Shown: piece by piece, positions 1-8,908 of the stretch
Numbering within the stretch: position 1 is the stretch's first letter
Layout of the letters: each line of letters begins with the position of its first letter
Assembly: GCF_003481985.1 (NCBI RefSeq)
Contig: NZ_QUMD01000028.1
Coordinates: 1 to 42,582 of the forward strand
Origin: Clostridium sp. OF09-36
GTDB taxonomy: Bacteria > Bacillota > Clostridia > Lachnospirales > Lachnospiraceae
Reading direction: 5' to 3'
DNA length: 42,582 nt
Notes under the pieces: model-generated
The model's database searches: none
Seen by the model: only the letters and a program-made list of their open reading frames with translations
What the model was told of the DNA's origin: nothing
Translations under genes and position numbers: made by a program

Positions 1-505
1 GCCGTTTCAGTTCTGCCAGCACCTCCGGCGGGATACGGTCTACCAGCCGCTGAATGTCTTTCAGCTCGCTTTCCAGCTTTGCCCGTTCCATCGTATCTTT
101 CATCTTGCCTTTTTCGCTGGCTTTGGCTCTGGCTTCCAACTGTTCATTTTCTGCCAAAAGGTCGTTTATCGTGACCTTGTATTTTTTGAGCTGTCCGGAG
201 AAGTTCTCCATTTGCGGAAACCACTTTTTCAGCAGGGAGAGGGCTTCCTCTTTCTTCTTTCCGGCATTGAACGGGGTAATACCGTCCAGCGTGGCTTCAA
301 TGGCTCTTGCCTGTTTGGAGAGATTGACCGCCTGCTTAAACAAACGGGTGGGGATATGCTTCCTGCCTGTCTTGCTGGCACTTTCCCCACGCTCCAAGTC
401 GGGATTGCTGGCGTACTGTTCCTTTTGCCGTTCGTGATGGGCTTCCAGCGGTCTTGCCGGATTGCCTTTGTGTTTTTCAAATCGTAAGATTGCGTGTTGT
501 GCCAT
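1..505 (-). pseudogene. mobV: MobV-type relaxase, catalytic middle deleted, partial
   Basis: The frame starts at the ATG at 505 behind an AGGAG site and runs off the left edge. It opens MAQHAILRFEKHKGN and continues to about residue 36 (QYASNPD), the normal N-terminus of clostridial plasmid-recombination/MobV enzymes. It then passes straight into DLERGESASKTGRKHIPTR and a coiled-coil tail ending in RIPPEVLAELKR, which in intact relatives follows the relaxase domain. The middle, which carries the metal-binding histidines and DNA-nicking site, is absent although the frame is kept. As read, the product cannot nick oriT. The remaining tail is long, charged and helical. It is probably the last gene of a leftward unit with repA. 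The family assignment is from memory of relatives; the join is visible in the sequence. Confidence 0.75.
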
Positions 506-535
506 GAAACTCCTTTCCCCATTCCGTTCTTTTCC

Positions 536-559
536 GGGACTTTTCCACAGGAAAATCCC
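536..559. repeat. Inverted repeat upstream of mobV
   Basis: GGGACTTTTCC and GGAAAATCCC are nearly perfect inverted copies separated by ACA, about 30 bases upstream of the relaxase start. Dyads next to relaxase genes are often part of oriT, but a transcript hairpin is equally possible. The remaining bases between mobV and repA (560-690) are A+T-rich with nothing else recognisable. Confidence 0.4.
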
Positions 560-690
560 GCAGAAAATATCTCAGATAGGATAGGAATGGATAAGATATA
601 AATAAAATCGTTTTAATCTCTGTATTTCTGTATACCGTCCGGTTTTCGTACTTCAAGAGGATTGATTATCGTACTTGTGGAGTGCGGTTT

Positions 691-1086
691 TCAGTCCTCC
701 GGCGTACCATAACCGGATTTCTTGAAGTCGGTGTTTGGAACCGCTTCATAGGATTTGGGGTAAATGCGGTTGGGTTTTCCACAGCCCTGCTTCTGGATCT
801 CCACCAGTCCGGCATATTGCAGCTCCCGCAGGGTGTTGACCGCCTTCTGCCGCCCGCAGTGGAGCAGTTCCACTACCTCATTGATGGGATAGTAGAGGTA
901 AATGCGCCCATATTCGTCCGCCCAGCCGTTTTTCCGGGACAGGTCTGTCCGGCGCAGGATAAAGGCGTACAGTACCTTTGCTTCGTTGGACAGGGGTGTG
1001 AATGTGGGGGCTTCAAAGAGAAAATTGGGAAGCCGGATAAAGCTGACCACCTTTTCCGGCTGATGGATATAAATGGTGTTTGTCAT
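691..1086 (-). CDS. RepA_N-type replication initiator, short
   Basis: The 131-residue product begins MTNTIYIHQPEKVVSFIRLPNFLF and continues with LSNEAKVLYAFILRRTDLSRKNGW, the hallmark winged-helix DNA-binding domain of the RepA_N family (replication initiator A) found on low-G+C plasmids and integrative elements. The domain fills residues 5-115. Longer family members have a further C-terminal domain that is absent here. The frame ends soon after SGYGTPED, and the bases downstream still read as ...EVRKPDGIQKYRD in the same frame beyond the stop, so a nonsense mutation may have shortened a slightly longer protein. There is no strong ribosome binding site before 1086. It lies between the VLP gene and mobV, all leftward, consistent with one unit. 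Confidence 0.7.
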   Translation of the reverse strand: MTNTIYIHQPEKVVSFIRLPNFLFEAPTFTPLSNEAKVLYAFILRRTDLSRKNGWADEYGRIYLYYPINEVVELLHCGRQKAVNTLRELQYAGLVEIQKQGCGKPNRIYPKSYEAVPNTDFKKSGYGTPED

Positions 1087-1197
1087 ATCGTGTTTTGTGG
1101 ACGGTTAGAAGCCTGTTTTCTGGGGCAGATGGTAGTTTCTATTGCCTGTCCCTGTTCTGTGCTTGCAAAGCCTTGTAAATCAAGGACTTTTCAGCCC

Positions 1198-1775
1198 CTA
1201 ACTGTCCACACAAGACCTCCTTTTCCGTTCACTTTCTGTTTTCTGCCGCCTGTGAACTCTGGCGGCACAGTCGGGACAGTATTTCGCCCGGTTGGATTTA
1301 GGGACAAACACTCTGCCGCAGATCGCACAGCGTTTCAGCTCCTTATCCCGGAAAATCTCCGCTTCCAGCGTTCCGATTTGCGGCAAGACCGACCAGCGGA
1401 ACCACTTACAGCAGACCGAGAAAGAAATAGTCTGGGGGCAGGTGTGGGTGTCCCCATCGTCAAGGAGCATACAGTTCCCATCCTCATAACAGCAGCACTC
1501 CCGGCAGATCAGGCGTTTGCCTGTTTCCTCTGTGCCGGTGTCATGCGGTAAAGGGAACCGTCCTGCCTGCGCTCTATGGGCGGCAGTCGATTATATGGGT
1601 TCTCTCTCATGTGTTCCCTCCATTTTTCCTTAGCCGTTCTCCCCGAAAAGGCTTCCTGCCTCATTCCTGCGGCGTGTTCCAGCGTTGGCACGCTCCCCGG
1701 ACTTCGGGACATTTTGTCCCGAAGTGGCTCGTTGCGGTGCTTCCCCTGCCGGGGTATTCCTTTTCGGATGGTCAT
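1198..1775 (-). pseudogene. Cysteine-rich VLP protein, frameshifted
   Basis: Two abutting frames make one protein of about 192 residues. The first (1775 to about 1513) ends RMTPAQRKQANA at a stop. The second continues LICRECCCYEDGNCMLLDDGDTHTCPQ and carries the zinc-ribbon-like tail CAICGRVFVPKSNRAKYCPDC. Joined, they match the Cys_rich_VLP family common in conjugative elements of Clostridia, which is thought to bind metal or DNA but has no proven function. The break lies at 1512-1513, where the minus strand reads AACGCCTGATC and the expected codons need one more C. The total length plus one base is divisible by three. The cysteine pattern is intact, so this may be a sequencing error. A second frame from an ATG at 1779 is also open for about 50 codons, but I do not recognise it. 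Confidence 0.7.
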
Positions 1776-1792
1776 TCATTTTTCAAGGTGCA

Positions 1793-1806
1793 GTTCATCG
1801 ATGAAC
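1793..1806. repeat. 14-bp perfect palindrome
   Basis: GTTCATCGATGAAC is a perfect palindrome, inside a longer imperfect one (GGTGCAGTTCAT...). It sits between the start of the leftward VLP gene and the operator region of the rightward XRE gene, so it could be a further regulator site for the leftward unit. Confidence 0.35.
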
Positions 1807-1826
1807 TACCCTAAGTCTACACGAAA

Positions 1827-1914
1827 AAAATGCAATTCCCGGAATCTTGCGAGAATTGCATTTTAGGGCAATATTCAATTTCAAAATTGCAGTTCTGCAA
1901 TTTTCTTGTATAAT
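1827..1914 (+). promoter_or_regulatory. Paired palindromic operators and promoter of the XRE gene
   Basis: Two perfect dyads share the half-site AATTGCA. The first has arms AAAATGCAATTC (1827-1838) and GAATTGCATTTT (1853-1864). The second has arms AAAATTGCAG (1883-1892) and CTGCAATTTT (1895-1904) around TT. The second covers the space between a weak -35 (TTGCAG, 1887-1892) and a consensus -10 (TATAAT, 1909-1914). A regulator bound there would block the XRE promoter. The first dyad lies toward the divergent VLP/rep/mob genes. Self-repression by the XRE protein is inferred. The first dyad could also act as a hairpin, since T residues follow it. Confidence 0.6.
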
Positions 1915-1941
1915 GGGAAATAGGAAAAGGAGGTGCTGTGT

Positions 1942-2742
1942 ATGGCTTTACCCGGAACACCCGGACAAAGGATTTCTAATTTGTGCAACGGCAATCATAT
2001 TTCTCAAAAGCAACTTGCGGAGAAGATAGGCGTATCTGCTTCCCAGTTGAGCCGCATTGTCAGTGGGGAAACAAAGACGGTCAGCAGCGATATTCTCATA
2101 GGCGTGGCAAAGGAATTTAAGGTATCAACGGACTACATATTAGGCTTGTCCACCTTGAGTGTCCGTAAAAGTTATGATATTTCTGAATTAGGATTGTCCG
2201 AGGGAGCTGTGAGAGGGCTTGTGGCAGGTACAGTCGATGTGCAAATCCTTAACCGTCTGTTGGAACACAGGAACTTCCCGAAACTGATGGATTTGATACG
2301 GATTTATTTTCAAGACACAGCGGCAAAGGGTATCATGGCACGAAATCAGCTGATTGAACTGGCAACGGCTTCCTTGTCCGATCTGATGAAAGAACACCCG
2401 GAACATCGGGCAAAAGCAAAACAGGATTTGCAACTTCTGAACGCACAGAAGATGGGAGAACATGAAGCGGAAATTGAAAAAATCAAGAATGTATTTCTTA
2501 CTATCCTGCGAGATATTAAGAAAGATATGGACAACAGAGAACAGCCAGGAGAAGCTGTGACCGCCGCTATGTTCCAAACCATGCAGGAAACCATGAAAGA
2601 CCACCAGCAGGAGCTGCTTTCTATGGACGATGTAACTGCTATGATTGCCGGACAGATTGGGAAGTTTCTTCCGATGGACGAGGAAACGGCGGAACAGTTC
2701 CGGCAGTTGGCAAAGAGGATGATGGAGCAGGTAGGAAAATAA
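1942..2742 (+). CDS. XRE-family transcriptional regulator of the element
   Basis: The 266-residue protein starts MALPGTPGQRISNLCN. An HTH_3/Cro domain occupies residues 10-65 (ISQKQLAEKIGVSASQLSRIVSGETKTVSSDILIGVAKEF...). The rest is a charged helical region, probably for dimerisation or signal sensing. I start it at the ATG at 1942 because AAAGGAGG ends about nine bases upstream; the frame also has a GTG at 1933, inside that site. It is transcribed away from the VLP/rep/mob genes with two palindromic operators between, so it probably represses itself and perhaps the leftward transfer genes. The GH3 gene follows 46 bases downstream and may be co-transcribed. Confidence 0.8.
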   Translation: MALPGTPGQRISNLCNGNHISQKQLAEKIGVSASQLSRIVSGETKTVSSDILIGVAKEFKVSTDYILGLSTLSVRKSYDISELGLSEGAVRGLVAGTVDVQILNRLLEHRNFPKLMDLIRIYFQDTAAKGIMARNQLIELATASLSDLMKEHPEHRAKAKQDLQLLNAQKMGEHEAEIEKIKNVFLTILRDIKKDMDNREQPGEAVTAAMFQTMQETMKDHQQELLSMDDVTAMIAGQIGKFLPMDEETAEQFRQLAKRMMEQVGK

Positions 2743-2788
2743 TTGCAGAAAAATATATGTAGTTTTATAAAACAATCAGGAGGATTAC

Positions 2789-4260
2789 ATGAGACGGGTA
2801 AAAAAAGAAAAAAGGAATAAAGTGCTTATTTTTAGTGTGATTATCTTGCTTCTTGTATGTGCAGGCATTGCGATAGCCAGTTTGCATAAAGTAAATAATA
2901 TTTTGTTGGAAAACTCGTCTGAGGCAACAATAGAAATTATTGGAAATTCAAGTACAACTGAACATGCACAAGAGCTTCGAGGAACTGTAAAAGATGCAAC
3001 AATGAATACTCTAACTGTTCAAGGTGAGGATAATCGTGAATATTATTTTGGAACAGAAGGTATAAATATTTCAACTGGTGAGACAGGAATAGTGATTGGG
3101 AATCCAGTGACAGTTTCATATCATGGCAAATTGGATTTGAATGCATCTGTACAAGAGGTTGAATTACTTTCCATTACGGTTACGGATTCCAGTTTGAATA
3201 CCGAAAATCCTGAACCAACAACTGGTGAAACAGAGCCAAGTCCCCCTTCTGCTTCCGTGACACAGAAAGCACAAGAAATTCTAAATGCAATGACGCTGGA
3301 AGAAAAAGTTGGACAGATGTTTATTGCACGCTGTCCCGAAATAAATAGCGTACAGAAGGTAAAGGAGTATAATCTTGGAGGTTATATTCTTTTTAGCCGA
3401 GACTTTTCTGGAAAAACAAGAGATGAAATTATCCAGAATATTCAAAGTTACCAAAGTGCAGCAAAAATCCCCATGTTTATCGGAGTAGATGAAGAAGGAG
3501 GCACTGTCAACCGTGTTAGCACAAACCCTAATTTGCGAGCTGTGCCTTTCTGGTCCCCTCAAGAACTCTATGCTGAAGGTGGCTTTGATTTGATTCAAAG
3601 TGACACACAAGAAAAATGTGAATTATTGAATAGTTTGGGGATTAATTTGAACTTTGCCCCAATCTGCGATGTTTCGCAAAATCCAGAGGATTTTATTTAT
3701 GACCGGAGTTTTGGACAGAACGCAGAGCAAACTGCCGCTTATGTCCACTTAGTTGTGCAAACCATGTTTCAAGAAGGTATGGGGAGCGTCCTAAAGCATT
3801 TCCCCGGGTACGGAAATAATGTGGATACACATACAGGTATTGCTTATGATAATCGCACCTATGAAACATTTTTGAACTCAGATTTCTTGCCGTTTCAGCA
3901 GGAATTGATTCTGGAGCCAATATGGTATTAGTTTCTCATAATGTGGTATCCTGCATGGATAGTCAAACCCCTGCTTCGCTGTCTTCACAGGTACACAAAA
4001 TCCTGCGGGAAGAATTAAAATTTACTGGAGTTATTATTACAGATGACTTAGCTATGGATGGTGTGCGCAATTTTGCAGAAGACACAAAAATTGCAGTTCA
4101 AGCTGTGAAGGCAGGAAATGATATGTTATGCTGCACAGATTTTGAGGTGCAAATTCCAGCCATACTTGAAGCAGTCAAACAGGGAGAAATTACAGAGGAA
4201 CGAATCGATGAATCTGTTTTACGCATATTAGAATTAAAAATTTCACTTGGGATAATATAA
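2789..4260 (+). CDS. Membrane-anchored GH3 glycosidase (NagZ-like), frameshifted
   Basis: Joined, the two frames give about 490 residues. Residues 11-32 form one hydrophobic anchor. A beta-rich linker (about 40-125) and a Pro/Thr/Glu-rich spacer follow. From about 160 the protein is a GH3 catalytic domain: MTLEEKVGQMF, GVDEEGGTVNRV, and the loop KHFPGYGNNVDTHTG, which carries the acid/base His of NagZ-like beta-N-acetylglucosaminidases. The nucleophile motif TDDLAMDG lies in the second frame. The frame breaks near 3897-3900, where CAGCAGGAATT needs one more G to read FQAGIDSGANMVLVSHN. As read, acid/base and nucleophile sit on separate polypeptides. Its A+T-rich codon use contrasts with the neighbours and suggests cargo DNA. 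A role in cell-wall amino-sugar turnover outside the membrane is inferred. Confidence 0.75.
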
Positions 4261-4725
4261 AGGTTTATTTACAAATAGTCTAAAATTTCAGTTTTTACGG
4301 GAGTGTGCCCACAAGTTCGGTGTAGAACGAGGAACGGGGACTTTCATATACGCCCCGTCTGCTGATGAAACCAGTCCTGCGCTTGCGGCTCCACGTCACG
4401 CAATCACAACCCTGTTTTCCTGCTGCTTCAAACGCCTTTGCCCTCCCCGGCGGCAACCTTATTTTCGCAGCAACGCCGACAGAGCGTATAACACACTACA
4501 CTTTGCAAGCAAAGTCGTGTGCCAAGGGCAAGCCCCTTTGGAAACCCCGGACAACAAAACAGGCTGAATATCTCGCACTTTCCCGGTGCTTGATACTCAG
4601 CCTTTATTTGTTGTCAGCAGCCCCCGTTTCGTGGTCTGCGTGTAGTTCCTTGTAAACTGACCTAAGGCTTGTTTTATAGTACGTGCTTATAAAAGGTAAC
4701 AAATATTTATACAGGAGAACATTTC
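4261..4725. other. Gene-free structured segment at the element's edge
   Basis: No convincing gene. The segment is rich in dyads: CTTTGC-AA-GCAAAG at 4501-4514, CCAAGGGC/GCCCCTTTGG around 4523-4542, and a long imperfect hairpin from 4550 (GACAACAAA...AGGCTGA) to 4614 (TCAGCCT...TTTGTTGTC). An open frame at 4365-4655 shows no family resemblance and looks spurious. Closely spaced dyads fit a transfer origin, a transcript-end region or an element terminus, and I cannot tell which. The UvrA-like gene has AGGAG just before its ATG at 4726. Confidence 0.4.
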
Positions 4726-7258
4726 ATGACGACTCATTTACCCGATTCCCAACCGGAATCACAACCAAACTGGAAACACGGCACCCCGACCGCTATTCAG
4801 GTGCGCGGCGCACGGGTGCATAATTTAAAAAATGTTGATGTAGATATTCCTTTACACAAAATCGTGGGGATTGCCGGAGTGTCCGGCTCGGGAAAATCCT
4901 CCCTGGCGCTGGGCGTTTTATACGCGGAGGGCTCCAGGCGTTATCTGGAGGCACTTTCGACTTATACCAGACGCCGTATGACACAGGCAGAAAAGGCGCA
5001 GGTGGATGATCTGCGTTATGTTCCGGCGGCTCTGGCGTTGCATCAGCGGCCGGGCGTGCCGGGCATGCGCAGCACGTTTGGCACATCGACGGAACTGCTC
5101 AATGTGGTTCGTCTGATGTTTTCGCGTCTGTCCAGCCACGTTTGTCCGAATGGACACCGGCTGGAACCGACCATGAATGTAGCTGCCGGACTGGAACTGG
5201 TCTGCCCGGAGTGTGGGGAGCATTTCTATCCGCCATCCGCAGAAGAACTGTCCTTTAACAGCACCGGTGCGTGTCCGGCCTGTGACGGAACCGGCATTGT
5301 CCGGGTGGTGGATGAATCGACCCTGGTCCCGGATGATTCGCTTTCCATCGAGGAGGGCGCAGTGCTTCCGTGGCAGACCCTGATGTGGTCGCTGATGAAG
5401 GATATCGCGCGGGATATGGGCGTGCGGACGGATGTGCCGTTTCGTGACCTGACGGAGCAGGAAAAAGAAATCGTGTTCCATGGACCGGCGAAGAAGGTCC
5501 ATATGCTGTATCAGAATTCCAAGACCGGTGCGGCGGGAGAGATGGATTTTACTTATTTTAATGCTGTTTATACGGTGGAAAACGCTTTGGCGAAGGTGAC
5601 CGATGAAAAAGGAATGAAGCGGGTCGAGAAGTTTTTGCGGCAGGATGTCTGTCATGCCTGCGGCGGTTCCAGGCTTTCCGAGCGGGCGAGGGCGCCGCGC
5701 ATCGAAGGCATCACGCTGGCGGATGCCTGCCGTATGACGCTGACAGATCTTTCAAAATGGGTGGACAGCATTCCGGCGACACTTCCGAAAGAGATGGTTT
5801 CCATGGCAGAAAGTATCTGCGATTCTTTCCGCGGAATGGCGGTACGCCTGCTGGAACTGGGGCTGGGGTATCTGACTCTGGACCGGGAAGCATCCACGCT
5901 TTCGACCGGGGAGCGGCAGCGGGTACAGCTGGCACGGTCGGTGCGCAACCGCACAACCGGTGTCCTCTATGTGCTGGACGAGCCGTCTATTGGTCTGCAC
6001 CCGTCTAATATCGAAGGACTGCGTGGTGTGATGCGAGATCTGATCGCAGACGGAAATTCGATTGTTCTGGTTGATCACGATACCCAGATCTTAAAAGATG
6101 CGGACTGGATGATTGAGATGGGACCGGAAGCCGGAGAGAAGGGCGGAAACGTCATTTCCCAGGGAACGATCACGGATGTGGCGGCAGACCCCAATTCCAG
6201 GATCGGCGGCTTTTTGTCTGGTGCCAGATCGATGCTGGTGCGGGAAAAAGCAGAATCGGAAAGTATGTTTGAACTGGGAAGTATAGAGATGACGACAGAC
6301 CAGATCCACACGGTAAAGCCATTGACCGTAAAGATTCCGAAAGGGCGGCTGACGGCAGTAACCGGTGTGTCCGGTTCTGGAAAAACGACGTTGATCCTGG
6401 AAAGTCTGATCCCGGGTCTGCAGGCACAGGTGCGTGGAGAGCACTTCCGGCGCATGTAAAAGCCGTATCGGCTCCGGGCATCAGCCAGGTGAAGCTGATC
6501 GATGCGACCCCGATCGGTATCAACATTCGTTCTACCGTGGCAACCTATGCGGGAATCCACGATGAACTGCGCAAGATTTATGCGAAAACGCCGGATGCAA
6601 AGAAAGGAACATACAAGGCAGGGGACTTTTCCTACAATACAGGAAGCTGCGCTGCCCGACCTGCGACGGAACCGGTTCGATCAGCCTGGATATCCAGTTT
6701 TTGCCGGATGTGGAGGTTGTCTGCCCGGACTGCGGCGGCTCCCGCTACAGCAAGGAAGCTTCCCTGGTGCACCGTGCCCGGGAAGATGGCACATCCAGTA
6801 CGCTGCCTGAGCTCATGAGCATGAGCGTGGACAAGGCACTTCCTGCATGCGATGACTTAAAGCTGGTGTCCAGACGGCTGCAGACTCTTTCGGATCTTGG
6901 ACTTGGCTATCTGACACTTGGTGAGGCAACGCCGAGTCTTTCTGGCGGTGAGGCACAGCGTTTAAAACTGGCGAGTGAGATGGGAAAAGGCCAGTCAGAC
7001 ACTGTCTTTGTCTTCGATGAGCCGACCATCGGCCTGCATCCGCTGGATGTACAAACGCTTCTTGTGGTATTTCAGCGCCTGATCGACAGCGGTGCGACCG
7101 TCATTGTCATAGAACACGATCTGGATCTGATCCGCAATGCCGACTATGTCGTCGATATGGGACCAGGCGGCGGAGAAGAAGGCGGACAGATCGTGGTGTG
7201 CGGTACACCGGAGGAAGTGAAGCAGTGCGCGGAAAGTGTAACGGGAAAATATTTGTAG
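4726..7258 (+). CDS. uvrA: UvrA-like (class II, UvrA2) ATPase, two frameshifts
   Basis: Three consecutive frames join to an 844-residue UvrA-type protein, shorter than housekeeping UvrA (about 940) and like the UvrA2 class. The first half has Walker A GVSGSGKSS, zinc-finger pairs CPNG...CPEC and CPACDGTG, CHACGGSRL, signature LSTGERQRVQLARS and Walker B LYVLDEPSIGLHP. The second half has GVSGSGKTT, CPTCDGTG, CPDCGGSRY, LSGGEAQRLKLASE and VFDEPTIGLHP. Breaks lie near 6440 (GGAGAGCACTT lacks one G) and near 6645 (ACAGGAAGCTG lacks one A). Every catalytic motif survives, so a sequencing error is likely. UvrA2 proteins bind DNA lesions or assist drug tolerance and need no adjacent uvrB; none is here. 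An AGGAG site lies upstream. The gene ends eight bases before a convergent relic. Confidence 0.85.
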
Positions 7259-7266
7259 TAAGCAGC

Positions 7267-7933
7267 TTACTTCTTATTCAACAAAAAATCCCACGCGATC
7301 GCGACTAATCCTGTAACACCAAGTGCGAGCGCATCATCATCCGTGTTGAATTTTGCATGATGCTGCGCATAATTGGTCCCTTTGGCTTCATTTCCCACAC
7401 CCAGGAACATAAGGGAGCCGGGAATGCGGATCTGGTACCAGGCAAAATCTTCGCTGCAGATCCGGATTCCGGCTACTACCGAAACTTTTTCCGGGATGAT
7501 GTTATAGGTGGCACGCTCCACATTGATTCCACCAACCGAGAGCACTGCAGTGTCTGCAGGCGGGACTTCCCGGCTGACGATGGTCTGCCATGCGGTTATG
7601 ATCTGGCAGGTTGCTACCACCGGATCGACGCAGTTTTGGGGAAGCGCGCCATGTCCGCCGATCCGTTCATGCTGCTCCATAACAGCGGCTACGGTGCTGC
7701 AGCTTCCGGCCTCTGCAATATATTTTTCTTTCCGGGCCATAAAACTTACCAGGGTCAGAAGCTTATTGAGTGCGCCGCGGATCTTAAAGCTTTTGGCCCG
7801 CTGAAAGGATTCCAGATTGAAAAAAATGCTGATTGGAATCGCCCAGGTAAAAGGACTCTTCCAGCGGAGTCTCCCGGATGTAAGGGCGAATGCGCTCATA
7901 GGCTTCCTGGATATCGGTATAAGAAAATGACAT
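7267..7933 (-). pseudogene. Chimeric relic: threonine dehydratase start joined to M20 amidohydrolase pieces
   Basis: From the ATG at 7933 (site GAGGAGG) the minus strand reads MSFSYTDIQEAYERIRPYIRETPLEESFYLGDSNQHFF. After a shift in the seven-base T run (7820-7826) it continues NLESFQRAKSFKIRGALNKLLTL. This is the N-terminus of a catabolic threonine/serine dehydratase, including the PLP lysine motif SFKIRGA. It then jumps to IGGHGALPQNCVDPVVA...SVGGINVERATYNIIPE and, after another gap, to CSEDFAWYQIRIPGSLMFLGVGNEAKGTNYAQHH, which are separate parts of an M20D amidohydrolase (hippurate/IAA-amino acid hydrolase type). About half of M20 and most of the dehydratase are missing. It is non-functional. 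A two-gene locus collapsed by deletion is the likeliest origin. Confidence 0.7.
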
Positions 7934-7980
7934 GATGTTCCTCCTCATTATAAAGGAATGGTCTGTTTAAGTCCAGAATA

Positions 7981-8047
7981 ACAAAACAGGCATAAGACCT
8001 CACCCCTCTGCCTGCGGGCAGCTCTGACGGAGTGAAGCCTTATGCCT
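7981..8047 (-). terminator. Hairpin, probable leftward terminator
   Basis: AGGCATAAG (7988-7996) pairs with CTTATGCCT (8039-8047), with an inner stem CTGCC/GGCAG at 8008-8021. On the minus strand it is followed by TGTTTTGTTATT. It lies upstream of the dehydratase relic and so probably ends a leftward transcript or attenuates that gene. A small GC palindrome, GCACCC-GG-GGGTGC, follows at 8056-8069. Confidence 0.45.
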
Positions 8048-8342
8048 GAAACCCGGCACCCGGGGGTGCTGGAAGCATTCTGTATGAAAGTTAATATTTT
8101 TATAGCATGAATGGGATGACTTGTCAATTGCGTGTTACTGTTCACACAAGTGAGTCTTGGGAATACTTGCATTTCATTGTTATCGGCAGTATAATACATT
8201 TGCTGCGCCGGTTCTGGGAGGAATGCGCATTTTGCGTATCGCCAGTGTCTAGGCTCACCTTTTCGAATATCCCGTAGAACACTCGGCGGCCGGAGCAGCC
8301 TTGAAAAAATAACAATATTGCATAGTAAGTCTCTGTAGATAC

Positions 8343-8542
8343 GGAAACACAAGCCAGCCGGTACAGGAACGCATTTGGGTGAAAATCCTTTTGCTCGTGG
8401 GCTGCGCCGCCTATTGTTGGAACTGCGACCCAAACTCGCACGCACTGCGTGCTCAAACAAGGGTCTCCGTTCCAACGCTATGCTCGCCCACTCACGGATT
8501 TTCAAACAAATGCTTATCCTGTACCGGCTGGCTTGCGTTTCC
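8343..8542. repeat. 200-bp long dyad (hairpin element)
   Basis: The two ends are inverted copies. CAAGCCAGCCGGTACAGGA (8350-8368) is perfectly complementary to 8517-8535, and pairing resumes inward at GCATTTG/CAAATGC, GAAAATCC/GGATTTTC, GGGC/GCCC, GTTGGAAC (8416-8423)/GTTCCAAC (8469-8476) and CCC/GGG, closing on a small GCACGCA/GCGTGC loop. No credible protein is encoded. It could be a MITE-like palindromic unit or a structured RNA. The rest of 7934-8670 contains only the neighbouring terminators. Confidence 0.65.
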
Positions 8543-8564
8543 TGTGTACTGGCTTTACTAGAAT

Positions 8565-8639
8565 AAAAACCTGCAACCATTACCGATTCGGCAGATAGTT
8601 AGCCTATCTCTGCCATTTCAGTAGTGGTTGCAGGTTTTT
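8565..8639. terminator. Bidirectional terminator hairpin
   Basis: AAAAACCTGCAACCA pairs perfectly with TGGTTGCAGGTTTTT, with a second inner stem GGCAGATAG/CTATCTCTGCC. The T run follows on both strands. Confidence 0.65.
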
Positions 8640-8669
8640 CGCATGTAGTGGATCCAACACAGTAGAAAG

Positions 8670-8908
8670 CCCCTGCCGCGCCTGAAAAAACGTGCAATTA
8701 TTTTGCTGGACGAATACGATACTCCCATGCAGGAAGCGTATGTTTATGGATACTGGGATGCATTTACCGGCTTTATCCGTGGTCGATCACAAATTATCTG
8801 GACACGGCGAAGCTTCAGCCATTCTGGAGACGGTCAGCATGTTTTCCAATATGTTTAAAAGGTGGTTCCGAATTTGCATTTGAAGGAAAAAAGGTACTGA
8901 TCGGATGA
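8670..8908 (+). pseudogene. Fragment of an AAA-ATPase-like (PF09820/DUF1703) protein
   Basis: One frame reads RAIILLDEYDTPMQEAYVYGYWDAFTGF, the Walker B region of the AAA-ATPase-like family common in gut Clostridia. The next frame picks up YPWSITNYLDTAKLQPFW, a motif normally found well downstream, then ends at a TGA at 8906-8908. The Walker A end, the middle and the C-terminal nuclease-like domain are absent. It is an internally deleted relic with no function. Confidence 0.6.

Larger units (their letters stand above)
1..4680. mobile_element. End of an integrative/mobilisable element
   Basis: Relaxase, RepA_N initiator, cysteine-rich VLP protein and XRE regulator families cluster here, an assortment typical of mobilisable and conjugative elements of Clostridia. 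The left end lies outside the window. The right end is placed near 4680 by inference: the last element-like sequence is the structured gene-free segment 4261-4680, after which the UvrA-like gene has ordinary chromosomal composition. I cannot identify an integrase or att site inside the window, so the right boundary is soft. Several genes are damaged (relaxase, VLP protein, GH3), which suggests a decaying, probably immobile element. Confidence 0.55.

Noticed and set aside
4365..4655. Open frame of 96 codons in the element edge
   Set aside because: No family resemblance, no ribosome binding site, and it runs across strong dyads.
8127..8143. GTTACTGTTCA as a dispersed repeat (also near 40170)
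   Set aside because: Only an 11-base match at two sites with dissimilar flanks; not enough to claim a repeat family from this window.
8343..8542. Retron or group II intron RNA as identity of the long dyad
   Set aside because: No reverse transcriptase gene lies nearby and no intron domain V-like motif is visible.
7948..8580. Long minus-strand frame and overlapping frames around the 200-bp dyad
   Set aside because: They cross two terminators and the inverted repeat, have unprotein-like composition and show no recognisable motif.
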